Shown here: positions 16,920 through 25,346 of the stretch, in pieces | How the letters are laid out: each line of letters opens with the position of its first letter | Position numbering within the stretch: position 1 is the stretch's first letter | Notes under the pieces: generated by a model | What the model was told of the DNA's origin: nothing | Seen by the model: only the letters and a program-made list of their open reading frames with translations | Database searches by the model: none | NCBI RefSeq assembly: GCF_021568795.1 | Contig: NZ_JAKGUE010000003.1 | Location: 186,001-250,000 of the forward strand | Reading direction: 5' to 3' | DNA length: 64,000 nucleotides | From: Dethiosulfovibrio faecalis | GTDB taxonomy: Bacteria > Synergistota > Synergistia > Synergistales > Dethiosulfovibrionaceae | Program-made: the position numbers and the translations under genes

Positions 16920-17045
16920 AACAGGGGAGCTCCTGAGTCTGGGGCTGAGAGTACGGGGGAACCCGTAGACCCTTCGAACCTGAGCGTGTGATCACGCTGT
17001 CGTCTCGTTACGACGACACCGGGTAATGCCGGCGCAGGAAGAAGA
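16920..17045 (+). ncRNA. TPP riboswitch (THI element)
   Basis: The thiamine pyrophosphate aptamer is clear from its conserved blocks in order: GGGGAGCTCC, GGGGCTGAGAGTACGG, ACCCTTCGAACCTGA, and CCGGGTAATGCCGGCGCAGGAA (split here as CCGGGTAATGCCGG then CGCAGGAA). The variable P3 side carries two extra small hairpins (GCGTGTGATCACGC and GTCGTCTCGTTACGACGAC). A TATACT -10 lies at 16901-16906. An intrinsic terminator follows at 17074, so control is most likely by transcription attenuation: TPP bound, terminator formed, thi4 off. Confidence 0.96.
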
Positions 17046-17073
17046 GTAATAGGATATCTCATCTCAGACGTCC

Positions 17074-17110
17074 ACGTCGCCTCCCCTAGCTTGGGAGGCG
17101 ACGTCTTTTC
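17074..17110 (+). terminator. attenuator terminator of the TPP riboswitch
   Basis: ACGTCGCCTCCC and GGGAGGCGACGT make a perfect 12-bp stem around a 7-nt loop, followed by CTTTT. It lies between the aptamer and the thi4 SD, the expected place for a regulated terminator. Confidence 0.85.
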
Positions 17111-17152
17111 TCCCTGTCTTTCCGAAAAAATCACTAAAAAGGAGAGGGTATC

Positions 17153-17944
17153 ATGGATTTGGACGAGAGGGTTATTTCCAAGGCCATCGTAAGCCGTTTT
17201 TTCGAGAGGCTTACGGATCATCTGGAAAACGACGTGGTCATAGTTGGAGGTGGCCCGGCCGGATTGGTGGCGGGGTACGTCTTGGCTGACGCGGGGGTAA
17301 AGGTATCCCTCTTCGACAGGCGGTTAAGCCTGGGGGGAGGCATGTGGGGCGGCGGCATGCTTTTCAACGAGATAGTAGTGCAGTCCGAAGGTGCGAGGAT
17401 ACTGGACGGTCTGGGGGTCTCCCTCAGGGAGTTCGAACCGGGATACTACACCGCCGGGTCTGTGGAGGCCGTCTCCACCCTGATCTCCTCGGCCGTCAGG
17501 GCCGGGGTCACTGTGTTCAACGGTATGGTTGCGGAGGACGTGGTGATGAGAGAGGACCGGGTTATAGGGTTGGTGATCAACTGGTCCACAGTCGAGGCTT
17601 CCGGCCTTCTGGTCGATCCATTGGCTGTTAGAAGCGATTTCATCATCGACGCCACGGGACACGACTCCAACGTGACCTCTACCGTGGAGAAAAAGGTGCC
17701 GGGAAGGCTATTGACGGAAACCGGCAAGGTGGAGGGAGAGAAGTCTCTTTGGTGCGAGAGGGCGGAAAAACTGACCGTGGATAACACAAAAGAGGTCTAC
17801 CCCGGTCTGTTCGTCGCGGGAATGAGCGCCAACGCCGTTTTTGGAGGTCCCCGAATGGGACCGATCTTCGGGGGAATGCTTCTTTCCGGCGAAAAGGCTG
17901 CTAAGGAGATCCTCCTCAGATTGAACGGTAAAAAGGCTTCCTGA
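17153..17944 (+). CDS. thi4: sulfide-dependent thiazole synthase, Thi4 family
   Basis: 263 residues, FAD/NAD-fold with VVIVGGGPAGLVAGYVLA near residue 28, the Thi4 block SLGGGMWGGGMLFN, and GMSANAVFGGPRMGPIFGGM at the C-terminus. The segment DATGHDSNVT has His where eukaryotic suicide-type Thi4 proteins have the sulfur-donating Cys. Archaeal-type His enzymes use free sulfide and NAD with glycine to make the ADP-thiazole and turn over repeatedly. This fits a sulfide-rich anaerobe. SD AAGGAGAGGG precedes the ATG. Monocistronic, under the TPP riboswitch upstream. Confidence 0.93.
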   Translation: MDLDERVISKAIVSRFFERLTDHLENDVVIVGGGPAGLVAGYVLADAGVKVSLFDRRLSLGGGMWGGGMLFNEIVVQSEGARILDGLGVSLREFEPGYYTAGSVEAVSTLISSAVRAGVTVFNGMVAEDVVMREDRVIGLVINWSTVEASGLLVDPLAVRSDFIIDATGHDSNVTSTVEKKVPGRLLTETGKVEGEKSLWCERAEKLTVDNTKEVYPGLFVAGMSANAVFGGPRMGPIFGGMLLSGEKAAKEILLRLNGKKAS

Positions 17945-17955
17945 TCCCAATTTTG

Positions 17956-17993
17956 AACGGTTTTTCCGGATTTTTCCGGGGAGGCCGTTTTTT
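17956..17993 (+). terminator. probable terminator after thi4
   Basis: AACGG pairs with CCGTT, with an inner TCCGGA/TTCCGG hairpin, and a run of six T follows. It lies 12 bp past the thi4 stop. Confidence 0.6.
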
Positions 17994-18023
17994 CGTCGTT
18001 CCTGTGGTATTATCCCTTGGGTG

Positions 18024-18067
18024 GTCGATTTAGCGAAACGTCTCTTGACCTCGTCGTCGATTTAGCG
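18024..18067 (+). repeat. two direct copies of GTCGATTTAGCG upstream of the YfcC-type carrier
   Basis: The 12-mer GTCGATTTAGCG occurs at 18024-18035 and again at 18056-18067, 32 bp apart (three helical turns), 48 bp before the carrier ATG. Spacing and position suit a regulator binding one face of the DNA, but no regulator is identified. Confidence 0.4.
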
Positions 18068-18114
18068 CGAAAAAGGGGTCGGGTCTCGAATAAACTCAAG
18101 GAGGTAGTATCTAT

Positions 18115-19533
18115 ATGTCGTCTCAAGTCAACAACGCCGCAAATAATCCGAAGAAAAGGAAACTGTCGGTACCACACGTCTACGTGCTGCTGGTCTCTCT
18201 GACCATACTGGCGGCGGTGGGTAGCTGGATCCTTCCGGCCGGGGAGTTCACCAGGGAGATGAACGAGACCATCAACAGGACCGTAGTCGTCCCCGGGTCG
18301 TTCAAGGAGATAGCCTCCACCCCAGTAGGTCCTTTTCAGACCTTCATAGCCATACAAAAAGGGCTGGTCGACGCCGCCGAGGTGTTTTTCTTCGTCTTTC
18401 TGGCCTACGCTTCTTGGTTCGTCGTGCTGGAGACCAAGGCCCTAAACGCCTTCATCGGGTGGATGCTCCGTCTGTTCAAGGGCAAGAGCGACTACATACT
18501 GGTCGCCTTCGTGTACATCTTCGGCATGGCGGCCTCCGTGTTCGGCATGTTCGAGGAGACCTTCGGCTTTCTTCCCCTTTTCGTCGGAATGTCCATAGCG
18601 ATGGGATACGACGCCATAGTAGGATTGGCCACCATCGGCATGGCCGTGGGGATAGGCTACACAGCGGCGGTGATGAACCCCTTCACCGTCATTCTGGCAC
18701 AGAACTTCGCAGGCATATCTCTGCTGTCCGGATGGGCCTTCCGTCTGGTCACCTGGTTCGTCATGGAGACCTTGGCCTGCTGGTGGATACTCCGTTACGC
18801 CAGAAGCATCAAGAAAGACCCCGCTAAAAGCTACATGGCCGGTATAGATATGGGAGATCTACAGCTGGATCACGACGAACTGGTAAAAACCCCCTTCACC
18901 GCCAGGACCAGGGCCGTCTGCGGAGTGGTCGTGGTGTCCATAGTCGCACTGATCTGGGGGGTGACCCAGAAGGGGTGGTACTTCAACGAGCTGGCCGGAC
19001 TCTTCATAGTTATGGGGATCCTTTCCGGCCTCATAGGCGGCTTCAACCCGAACAGACTGGCCGACGTCTACGTCAAGGGACTCAGGGACATAGTTTTCGG
19101 ATGTATGATAATCGGTCTATCAAGGGGAGTGCTGGTGGTCATGAGAGAGGGACACATCGTGGACACGGTGGTTTACTATCTCTCCCTTCCCCTTCAGGAT
19201 CTGCCCCGATGGCTGGCCGCCGAGGGGATGCTGGCGGTTCAGAACGTGATAAACTTCCTGATTCCCTCAGGAAGCGGTCAGGCTGTGGTCACCATGCCAA
19301 TAATGGCTCCTCTCTCGGACGTCCTGGGGATCAGCCGTCAGGTGGCGGTCCTGGCCTTCCAGTTCGGCGACGGGCTTTCCAACCTGCTCTGGCCGACGGC
19401 GCTCATCCCTATCATGTGTGCCATAGCCCACGTTCCGCTGGAGAAGTGGTATCGCTTCTTCCTGCCCTTCTTTCTGATAGCAGTGGCTTTTCAGGGGTTT
19501 TTCATAGCGGCCGCGGTGGCCCTGGGGGTGTGA
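18115..19533 (+). CDS. YfcC-family (DcuC/PF03606-like) membrane carrier
   Basis: 472 residues with about 11-12 membrane segments and family features: GSWILPAGEFTRE near the N-terminus, FVYIFGMAASVFGMFEETFG, GMAVGIGYTAAVMNPFTV, and NFLIPSGSGQAVVTMPIMAP. YfcC relatives are predicted to move amino acids, peptides or dicarboxylates. It is followed 4 bp later by an M20 amidohydrolase, a common pairing in which the carrier brings in an acylated amino acid or peptide that the hydrolase cleaves. SD AAGGAGGTA lies upstream. Exact substrate unknown. Confidence 0.85.
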   Translation: MSSQVNNAANNPKKRKLSVPHVYVLLVSLTILAAVGSWILPAGEFTREMNETINRTVVVPGSFKEIASTPVGPFQTFIAIQKGLVDAAEVFFFVFLAYASWFVVLETKALNAFIGWMLRLFKGKSDYILVAFVYIFGMAASVFGMFEETFGFLPLFVGMSIAMGYDAIVGLATIGMAVGIGYTAAVMNPFTVILAQNFAGISLLSGWAFRLVTWFVMETLACWWILRYARSIKKDPAKSYMAGIDMGDLQLDHDELVKTPFTARTRAVCGVVVVSIVALIWGVTQKGWYFNELAGLFIVMGILSGLIGGFNPNRLADVYVKGLRDIVFGCMIIGLSRGVLVVMREGHIVDTVVYYLSLPLQDLPRWLAAEGMLAVQNVINFLIPSGSGQAVVTMPIMAPLSDVLGISRQVAVLAFQFGDGLSNLLWPTALIPIMCAIAHVPLEKWYRFFLPFFLIAVAFQGFFIAAAVALGV

Positions 19534-19537
19534 TGCG

Positions 19538-20722
19538 GTGTCTCTCATGGATTATGGGCGGGCCTGCTCCAGGCTGGACGAAGGGGTAGAGAGGTTTCTA
19601 GGCGAAGCCGTGGCTCTGTCGGACTGGATGGCTGCCAACCCGGAGCTTTCCGGAGAGGAGTTCGAGGCCACCGATAGGATAGTCGCCCTTCTGTCTCGAG
19701 AGGGCTTCTCGGTGGAGCGACCCTACGGTGGCCTGCCCACGGCGTTCAAGGCCTCCATAGGGGACGAGGACGGACCGAAGGTGGCGATAATGGTCGAGTG
19801 CGACGCCCTTCCCGGTCTGGGGCACGGCTGCGGCCACTGCGTTCACGGATCCATGTCGGTCCTGGCCGGTCTGGCTCTGTCGGAGATCGTGGGATCTCTG
19901 GGAGGGGCGGTGCACGTTGTGGGGACCCCGGCGGAGGAGACCGACGGCGCCAAGTGCTCCATGTCTAAGGCCGGGCTGTTCGACGGCTACGATCTGGCTC
20001 TGATGATCCACTCTTCCGGAGGGATGAACACCACCGCCTTCCGTTCACTGGCTATGGACGGCTATCGTTTCATCTTTACGGGAAAATCCTCCCACGCCGC
20101 AGGTGCTCCCTGGGAGGGTAAAAACGCCCTCAACGGGGTTCAGCTCATGTTCCACGCGGTGGATATGCTCAGGCAACACTCCATACCGGAGGCCAGGATT
20201 CACGGAGTGGTCGACGACGGAGGAAAGGCGCCGAACATAGTTCCGGACAGGGCCGTCTGTCGCTTCGAGTTCAGGGCTCCGGAGCGGAGCTATCTCGACG
20301 GGCTGACCTCCCGCTGCATGGATTGCGCCAGAGGAGCCGCTTTGGCCACGGGAACGGAGGTTTCCTGGGAAACGTTCGAGTCCAGCTTCGACGACATGGT
20401 TCCCAACCCTCCGGGAGAGGCCATGATAGGAGAGATATACGACGAGCTTGGCGTTTCATTCGATCCCCCTGCGGCTCCTGCCGGATCCACCGACGTCGGC
20501 AACGTATCCCGCAGATGTCCGACCCTTCAGCCTCTGCTCGCCATAACGCCGGAGCGGTACGCCCTCCATACGGTGGATTTCGCCGACTCGGTGACAAAGC
20601 CCGAGGCCCACCAAGCCCTGGCCCTGGGAGCCAGGGTCATAGGCAGAGTGGTTGTGAAAACCCTTCTGGACAGGGATCTCGCGAGAGCCATGAAGGGTGT
20701 CGTTCCCGAAAAAGGCGTTTAA
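19538..20722 (+). CDS. M20 family amidohydrolase/peptidase (AbgB-like)
   Basis: 394 residues with the two-domain M20 layout. Metal-site segments include VECDALPGLGHGCGHCVHG, GTPAEETDG (catalytic Glu pair) and MIHSSGG, with the dimerisation domain inserted at about 180-300 (FTGKSSHAAGAPWEGKNAL). It hydrolyses amide bonds of N-acyl amino acids, short peptides or p-aminobenzoyl-glutamate-like compounds in the cytoplasm. It follows the YfcC-type carrier in one transcript and ends at a strong terminator. GTG 19538 has GGGGGTG 7 nt upstream. Confidence 0.88.
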   Translation: MSLMDYGRACSRLDEGVERFLGEAVALSDWMAANPELSGEEFEATDRIVALLSREGFSVERPYGGLPTAFKASIGDEDGPKVAIMVECDALPGLGHGCGHCVHGSMSVLAGLALSEIVGSLGGAVHVVGTPAEETDGAKCSMSKAGLFDGYDLALMIHSSGGMNTTAFRSLAMDGYRFIFTGKSSHAAGAPWEGKNALNGVQLMFHAVDMLRQHSIPEARIHGVVDDGGKAPNIVPDRAVCRFEFRAPERSYLDGLTSRCMDCARGAALATGTEVSWETFESSFDDMVPNPPGEAMIGEIYDELGVSFDPPAAPAGSTDVGNVSRRCPTLQPLLAITPERYALHTVDFADSVTKPEAHQALALGARVIGRVVVKTLLDRDLARAMKGVVPEKGV

Positions 20723-20728
20723 AATCGT

Positions 20729-20760
20729 AGCCCCCGACCGTTTACGGTCGGGGGCTTTTA
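20729..20760. terminator. rho-independent terminator
   Basis: AGCCCCCGACCG and CGGTCGGGGGCT form a 12-bp stem with a TTTA loop and T tail. It lies between the convergent M20 gene and the small flavoprotein gene. Confidence 0.88.
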
Positions 20761-20773
20761 TGTCGGAGCTTTT

Positions 20774-21184
20774 TCAGACTGAGACAGTCTCGAAGATCTC
20801 GTCTATGTAGATCGTGGCCTCTTTGGCCTCGAACTTCAGGACGCAGTATTCCGGGTCGTCCTCTCCCTTGGGGAAGTGCTCTATGAACCAGTCCTGCCAC
20901 AGGTCGTGCTTTATCTCCTTGTCGGAGATCACCGATATGTTTCCGACAAGCGTCAGGCTGTCTCCTCCGGAGTAGGTGCAGACGCTGGCTTTCGGGTTTT
21001 TTAGAAAATGGGCGGTTTTCCTGGAGTGAGTTCCTGTGGCCATCCAGATCGTCTTTATCCCCTCCGATTTTACGTTGGCCATGGCGCAGATGCGGGGAAA
21101 GCCGTTCTCGTTGACCGAGGCCAAGGTGACCACCTCCGATTTAGCCATCAGATTTTCCGCCAGATTCACTATATTTTTCTTCAT
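20774..21184 (-). CDS. pyridoxamine 5'-phosphate oxidase-fold (putative FMN-binding) protein
   Basis: 136 residues with the split-barrel pattern of the general stress protein 26/PNPOx group: VTLASVNENGFPRICAM at about 18-34, IWMATGTHSRKTAHFLKNPKA and KASVCTYSGGDSLTLVGN. These small proteins bind FMN or F420 and reduce small molecules; the exact role is unknown. It is 16 bp downstream of the 21201-21806 gene and probably co-transcribed. A second protein of the same fold lies at 22413. Confidence 0.8.
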   Translation of the reverse strand: MKKNIVNLAENLMAKSEVVTLASVNENGFPRICAMANVKSEGIKTIWMATGTHSRKTAHFLKNPKASVCTYSGGDSLTLVGNISVISDKEIKHDLWQDWFIEHFPKGEDDPEYCVLKFEAKEATIYIDEIFETVSV

Positions 21185-21200
21185 ACTTCCTTCCTCCTTA

Positions 21201-21806
21201 TCAGTCGTCGCGGCCTGGGATCCATGAGGATAGCTCTCCCATTTTGTTTTCCCTCAGCCAGGATTTCAGATCCGAGGGAGTCCTGACCCCTCCCTTCATG
21301 ACCGCTCGGTAGAGATCTATGGAGGGGCATTCTATCTCCGGGTCCATCCGTCTGTGCCACTTTAGATACAGAATGGCCTTTCTGGTCTCGTCGGTCAAGG
21401 CCTCTATCATGGGTTTTACGAAGTGTTCGCTTCTGGGAAGAGGGTAATCCTCCGGTGCCGACCACATGTCCACCTTCCAGGGAATTCCGTCTTTGACTAT
21501 CGACAGCTTCCAATAGAGGGCTCCGTCCGGCCCTCCCAGGTGGTTTTGAAAGGAGCATCCCTTGACGAGGTCGCTTTTCTTGCCGCAAAGACGGGAAAAG
21601 ACCTCGAATCCGTCCTCGATTTTAAGGGTGGGACAGTAGATCTCCATGTCTATGTCGCAATCGAGCACCAGATCGTAAGCTACGGCTCCGACCAGAACGG
21701 GCCTGCCGTATTTTCCCCAGGTCTTCATGAGCTCCAGGGTGGAGAGAATATCGAGGGCCTCTCTTCGTCGGCGATCTGAGCTTTCAAGGATTTCTTTCAA
21801 GTTCAT
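21201..21806 (-). CDS. nucleotidyltransferase-like conserved protein
   Basis: 201 residues. The region RPVLVGAVAYDLVLDCDIDMEIY resembles the G(S/A)...DxDxD metal-binding core of nucleotidyltransferase-fold proteins. The remainder is helical with conserved Trp/Lys residues (IPWKVDMWSAPEDY, AILYLKWHRRMD). I do not recognise a named family, so the enzymatic call is tentative. It could be an AadA/LinB-like relative or a degenerate fold. It is probably in an operon with the flavin-fold gene after it. Confidence 0.55.
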   Translation of the reverse strand: MNLKEILESSDRRRREALDILSTLELMKTWGKYGRPVLVGAVAYDLVLDCDIDMEIYCPTLKIEDGFEVFSRLCGKKSDLVKGCSFQNHLGGPDGALYWKLSIVKDGIPWKVDMWSAPEDYPLPRSEHFVKPMIEALTDETRKAILYLKWHRRMDPEIECPSIDLYRAVMKGGVRTPSDLKSWLRENKMGELSSWIPGRDD

Positions 21807-21855
21807 CGCTTTCCTCCTGAAAAAATATAGTAGGACCTACTTTGATATTTTTAAG

Positions 21856-22248
21856 CTAATCAGCGGGATCTTTAAAGAAATAATCGCATTTTTGACATTG
21901 AGACATTCTCAAATCGTTTCCCTCTATGTGGTATGCTCCGGACCAACGGCAAATACTCTGTAATATAGGGATCACCGATTTTCCTTTTTTCGTTAGACTG
22001 TACTCTACTTTTGGTGGGATTTCATCGTATGATTTACGGAGAATCATCTGATCTGCCATTAGCTCCTTCAGAGTAGAGGCTAGAACTGCGTCGGTGATGT
22101 TCATCATCTCCTTGCGTAGCGAGCTGTATCTTAGAACGCCTTTTTCCGCCAACACGCATATCACTCGAGACTTCCATTTTCCTCCGAATATTTTAAGTCC
22201 GTATTCTAGAGGGCATCTTATCTCTCTCTTCAATTTAGGCTGATACAA
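21856..22248 (-). CDS. HxlR family transcriptional regulator
   Basis: 130 residues of the HxlR winged-helix type: CPLEYGLKIFGGKWKSRVIC, LRYSSLRKEMMNITDAVLASTLKEL, and PPKVEYSLTKKGKSVIPIL. A C-terminal CQKCDYFF extension could bind a metal or sense redox state. HxlR proteins answer to thiol-reactive or electrophilic compounds. It is divergent from the small flavin-fold protein at 22413, its likely target, with a 164-bp shared upstream region. The gene and this region are visibly more AT-rich than their neighbours. Confidence 0.87.
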   Translation of the reverse strand: MYQPKLKREIRCPLEYGLKIFGGKWKSRVICVLAEKGVLRYSSLRKEMMNITDAVLASTLKELMADQMILRKSYDEIPPKVEYSLTKKGKSVIPILQSICRWSGAYHIEGNDLRMSQCQKCDYFFKDPAD

Positions 22249-22412
22249 ACCGTCACCTCCGTAGCTAGAGTGTATGCCTAAGCTTCTTTTTTGACAAGTT
22301 GCTATTAAAATAAATAGTAACTAAGGAATTTGCTTATATATTGAAAGCTTGTAGCAAAAGAGTTATCCTGAGTTTCGTTGTAGAAGTTGAATTGTATAAG
22401 GAGGTCTTTCAT

Positions 22413-22808
22413 ATGAACGAAAAAGTTGTGCATTTGCTTAATGATCAGATGTGGTATCTGGCTACCTATTCCGATGAACCCAACGCCGTTCCGGTGGCTT
22501 TCAAGGACGTGACGGACGATGGGAAATTGTTGGTAGGTGATGTTTTTCTCGACACGACATTGAAAAATATAGAGAAGAACGGTCAAATAGCGGTTTCCGT
22601 CAGCGATGGGGCCAACATGGAAGGTTACCAGATAAAGGGAACCGCCGAATACTTGACCGAAGGGCCAATAGTGGATTTCTTTAAGAAGGCGGTCTCAGAT
22701 CTTTTCGACGGAGCTATTACGGCTAAAGGCGCTGTAGTGATAACGCCTAAAAAGGTTATAGTGACCACTCCAGGGCCGGACAATAAAAAGGAGCTTGCTT
22801 TATCGTAG
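22413..22808 (+). CDS. pyridoxamine 5'-phosphate oxidase-fold (putative FMN-binding) protein
   Basis: 131 residues: a split barrel with LATYSDEPNAVPVAFKDV, VGDVFLDTTLKNIEKNGQIA and YQIKGTAEYLTEGP, as in small FMN-binding proteins. It would act as a flavin reductase or detoxifier. The ATG at 22413 follows a perfect AAGGAGGTC. The longer frame from 22341 has no SD. Likely controlled by the divergent HxlR regulator. Confidence 0.82.
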   Translation: MNEKVVHLLNDQMWYLATYSDEPNAVPVAFKDVTDDGKLLVGDVFLDTTLKNIEKNGQIAVSVSDGANMEGYQIKGTAEYLTEGPIVDFFKKAVSDLFDGAITAKGAVVITPKKVIVTTPGPDNKKELALS

Positions 22809-22839
22809 TGGTCGTCGGGATCTTCTAGTTTGCGAATTC

Positions 22840-22873
22840 GGGCAGATCGAGAATTCTCGATCTGCCCTTTTTT
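22840..22873 (+). terminator. rho-independent terminator (perfect palindrome)
   Basis: GGGCAGATCGAGA pairs with its complement without mismatches across 22840-22867, followed by TTTTTT. Confidence 0.85.
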
Positions 22874-23013
22874 GTTCGTTTACAGGAAAACCTATATCTC
22901 GATCTAAAATAATCGAGACAGTTCTAGATCTCTCCACCCTGAGACACTAGGCCGGGGTTTCTTTCTCTGATATTCTTTTATCGATTAGAGCGATGAATTC
23001 GGAGGATGATCTC

Positions 23014-24048
23014 ATGAACATGAAAAAAATAAATCTCCCAAAGTGGTCTTTGTGGGCTCTTTCGAGTCTGGTTTTGCTTCTGACCGTAGGGGTCGCGGAT
23101 GCAAAGGTCTCCAGGGCGGCGATGGAGAGGGCCTGGGCCAGGCTGTCCAGGACCACCGGTTTCGAGGCATCCCTCCATCTGGAGGAGAAGGACGAGACCA
23201 ACGCCTATATAACCATGGAGGACGGCAAGTACAGGATAGTGGTGTTCCAGGGTCTGTTGGACGTCATGGATACGGAGGATCAGATCGCCGGGGTCATCGC
23301 CCACGAGATCGGTCACGGAATGCACGGTCACCTGGAATCGGGGCAGAAACGCAACGCCGGGATAGGAATCCTTGCCGCAGTGCTGAGCGAGCTTCTGGAC
23401 AGCGACACGGGAGACATAGCCATAGGTATCGGCGCCACTCTGGCGGTTCAGGGATACAGCAGAGAGCAGGAGGTGGAGGCCGACGACGCCGGAGTGGAAT
23501 ACTCGTACAAGGCGGGATACTCGGCCTGGTCGCTTTACAATGCCATAAAGAGGATGGCCGACGACGGCCTGGTGACCTCTCCCAGCGGCTTCAACTCCCA
23601 CCCTCCCACGGAGCGCAGGATGACCAGATTGGCCGCCCAGGCCAAACGCTGGGAGGAGAGCGGAGTCGTAAAAAAGAAAGTCAATCTGCCCGAGGTCTCG
23701 GTTTCCCGGCCGAAATCCACCCCAGTGGTGGGCGTCGACCCCGACCGATCCGATCAGGGCGACGTCATATCGACCTATCCCGTAGACGGCGGGCTCAAAA
23801 ACGTACTGGAAATAATACACAGAGAAGGATATGCCAGATATTCTTCCGGAGAGTTCGAAAAAGCTGTAGTTTCCTTTGAAAAAGGGGTAAAATCCTACAG
23901 CGGAAACTATCTCGCAGCCCTGTGGGCAGCCAGATCGGCCTATAAAGCCGGAGACGAGGAGAAGGCCGGGCGATGGATAGAGAGGGCTCTGTCCATAAAT
24001 GGAAGTTACGAGCCGGCGCTGAAGCTTCGGGACGAACTTTTAAAATGA
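23014..24048 (+). CDS. exported M48-family metalloprotease with TPR-like C-terminus
   Basis: 344 residues. After a signal peptide (residues about 5-30) comes the M48 catalytic region with zinc motif HEIGH (in GVIAHEIGHGMHGHL) and a downstream Glu (SREQEVEADDAGVEY, third ligand). The last 85 residues contain TPR-like helices (YARYSSGEFEKAVVSFEKG, AARSAYKAGDEEKAGRWIE). Similar to BepA/YfgC-type periplasmic proteases that take part in outer-membrane protein quality control. ATG 23014 was chosen because GGAGG lies 8 nt before it. Confidence 0.88.
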   Translation: MNMKKINLPKWSLWALSSLVLLLTVGVADAKVSRAAMERAWARLSRTTGFEASLHLEEKDETNAYITMEDGKYRIVVFQGLLDVMDTEDQIAGVIAHEIGHGMHGHLESGQKRNAGIGILAAVLSELLDSDTGDIAIGIGATLAVQGYSREQEVEADDAGVEYSYKAGYSAWSLYNAIKRMADDGLVTSPSGFNSHPPTERRMTRLAAQAKRWEESGVVKKKVNLPEVSVSRPKSTPVVGVDPDRSDQGDVISTYPVDGGLKNVLEIIHREGYARYSSGEFEKAVVSFEKGVKSYSGNYLAALWAARSAYKAGDEEKAGRWIERALSINGSYEPALKLRDELLK

Positions 24049-24080
24049 TTTTTTAGCCCTGAGAGGGGCAGAAAGGTAGT

Positions 24081-24533
24081 GTGTTCATGAAGAAGTTTGT
24101 ATGTCTGTTGGCCGTGGCTATCCTGTGTATGTCGTTCTGCTCCGCCGCCTTTGCGGATTCGACGACTTTGGTGGAGAAGATCTCTCTGCAGGACCTCAAC
24201 GATTTCTTGGCCGAGGAGGGTTATCGTCCGGAGATCAAAGACGACAGAAATTGCGAGTTCAAGTTGAAGGGCCTTATCGTCCAGATGTTTCTCTACGACG
24301 ATGGAACCTCCGTTCAGTTTCACTGCGGATGGAACAACACTGACGTGACGATAGAGGACGTCAACAAATGGAACTCGGAATGGCGTCTGGCCAAGGCATA
24401 CCTGGACGACGACGGAGATCCCCATCTGGAGCTGGACATGGACCTGGACGGCGGAATAACGGTGCAGCGTCTCAGAAATTTCATGAAAAACTGTTCGCTC
24501 TTTCTCGATAAATTCGTCTCGTGGATGAACTGA
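24081..24533 (+). CDS. small exported YbjN-like protein
   Basis: 150 residues or fewer: signal peptide (MKKFVCLLAVAILCMSFCSAAFA), then a short alpha/beta domain (LQDLNDFLAEEGYRPEIKDD, VNKWNSEWRLAKAYLDDDGDPHLELDMDLDGG) characteristic of YbjN-type sensory-transduction-like proteins. Function unknown. The start may be GTG 24081 or ATG 24087; the signal peptide is intact either way. It sits 32 bp after the M48 protease gene and may be co-expressed. Confidence 0.7.
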   Translation: MFMKKFVCLLAVAILCMSFCSAAFADSTTLVEKISLQDLNDFLAEEGYRPEIKDDRNCEFKLKGLIVQMFLYDDGTSVQFHCGWNNTDVTIEDVNKWNSEWRLAKAYLDDDGDPHLELDMDLDGGITVQRLRNFMKNCSLFLDKFVSWMN

Positions 24534-24545
24534 GCTCCGTATCGA

Positions 24546-25346
24546 TCAGAAATACACCCCGAACCTGAGTCCCATTTTTCTACAGTGGGAGCGGATCTCC
24601 CATGAGAGCTCGTCCCAGTAGCCGTAGTCTTTTTCCACGAAGATCCGGCGATACAGCGGGATCAGTTCGGGATATTCCCTCCGTATCATCTCCAGCACCC
24701 TGGGTCTGAAGGGGCCGTTCAACTTCAGGTTCTCGAAACCGTACTCGCAGGTCCAGGGTCTGGTCGCATCGATCACCGCCCTGAAGTCGGTTATCCCCGG
24801 AAAGATGGGGGACATGAAGACCCAGGTCTCGAGCCCCGCCTCTCTCAGCAGCCTGAGGGCCTCCAGCCTTTTTCTCACCGAGGAGGCCCTGGGCTCCGCC
24901 TTGGCCCTGAACGAGTCGTCCAGAGAGTTTATCGAGATTCCCACCTTGGCCTTCAACTTCAAAAACAGATCTATATCTCGGACCACCGCGTATCCCTTGG
25001 TCAATATCATAAGGTCGAAATCGCACTGGCTGAAGACCATGTCCTCCAGTATCTCCCTGGTGGCCTCGAAGCGAAGTTCCAGCGGGTTGTAGCCGTCGGT
25101 GGAGGAACACATCACCACGGTCTTTCCCTGCATCTTCTTGTAGGGGAGCCTGGCGTGACACCTCTTGACGTCCATGAAATCTCCCCAGTCCTCGGTATGG
25201 TCGGTATGCTGCTTTATGAACTCGGCGTAGCAGTATATGCACTTGTGGGGGCATCCCACGTAGGGGTTCACCGTGAAATCCACACCGGGAATTTTCGAAA
25301 CGGAGATCAGGCTTTTGGTCCATACCTCTCCCAGAGATATCGTCAT
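24546..25346 (-). CDS. SplB-like radical SAM protein
   Basis: 266 residues with CX3CX2C in GCPHKCIYCYAEF (about residue 32), followed by VVMCSSTDGYNPLE and ILTKGYAVVRDIDLF, as in the SPL family of spore photoproduct lyase-like radical SAM proteins. Family members of this short type are of unknown function and occur in non-sporulating bacteria. Its start overlaps the MerR gene stop by 4 bp, so it belongs to a three-gene operon transcribed away from the peptide-modification cluster. Confidence 0.83.
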   Translation of the reverse strand: MTISLGEVWTKSLISVSKIPGVDFTVNPYVGCPHKCIYCYAEFIKQHTDHTEDWGDFMDVKRCHARLPYKKMQGKTVVMCSSTDGYNPLELRFEATREILEDMVFSQCDFDLMILTKGYAVVRDIDLFLKLKAKVGISINSLDDSFRAKAEPRASSVRKRLEALRLLREAGLETWVFMSPIFPGITDFRAVIDATRPWTCEYGFENLKLNGPFRPRVLEMIRREYPELIPLYRRIFVEKDYGYWDELSWEIRSHCRKMGLRFGVYF

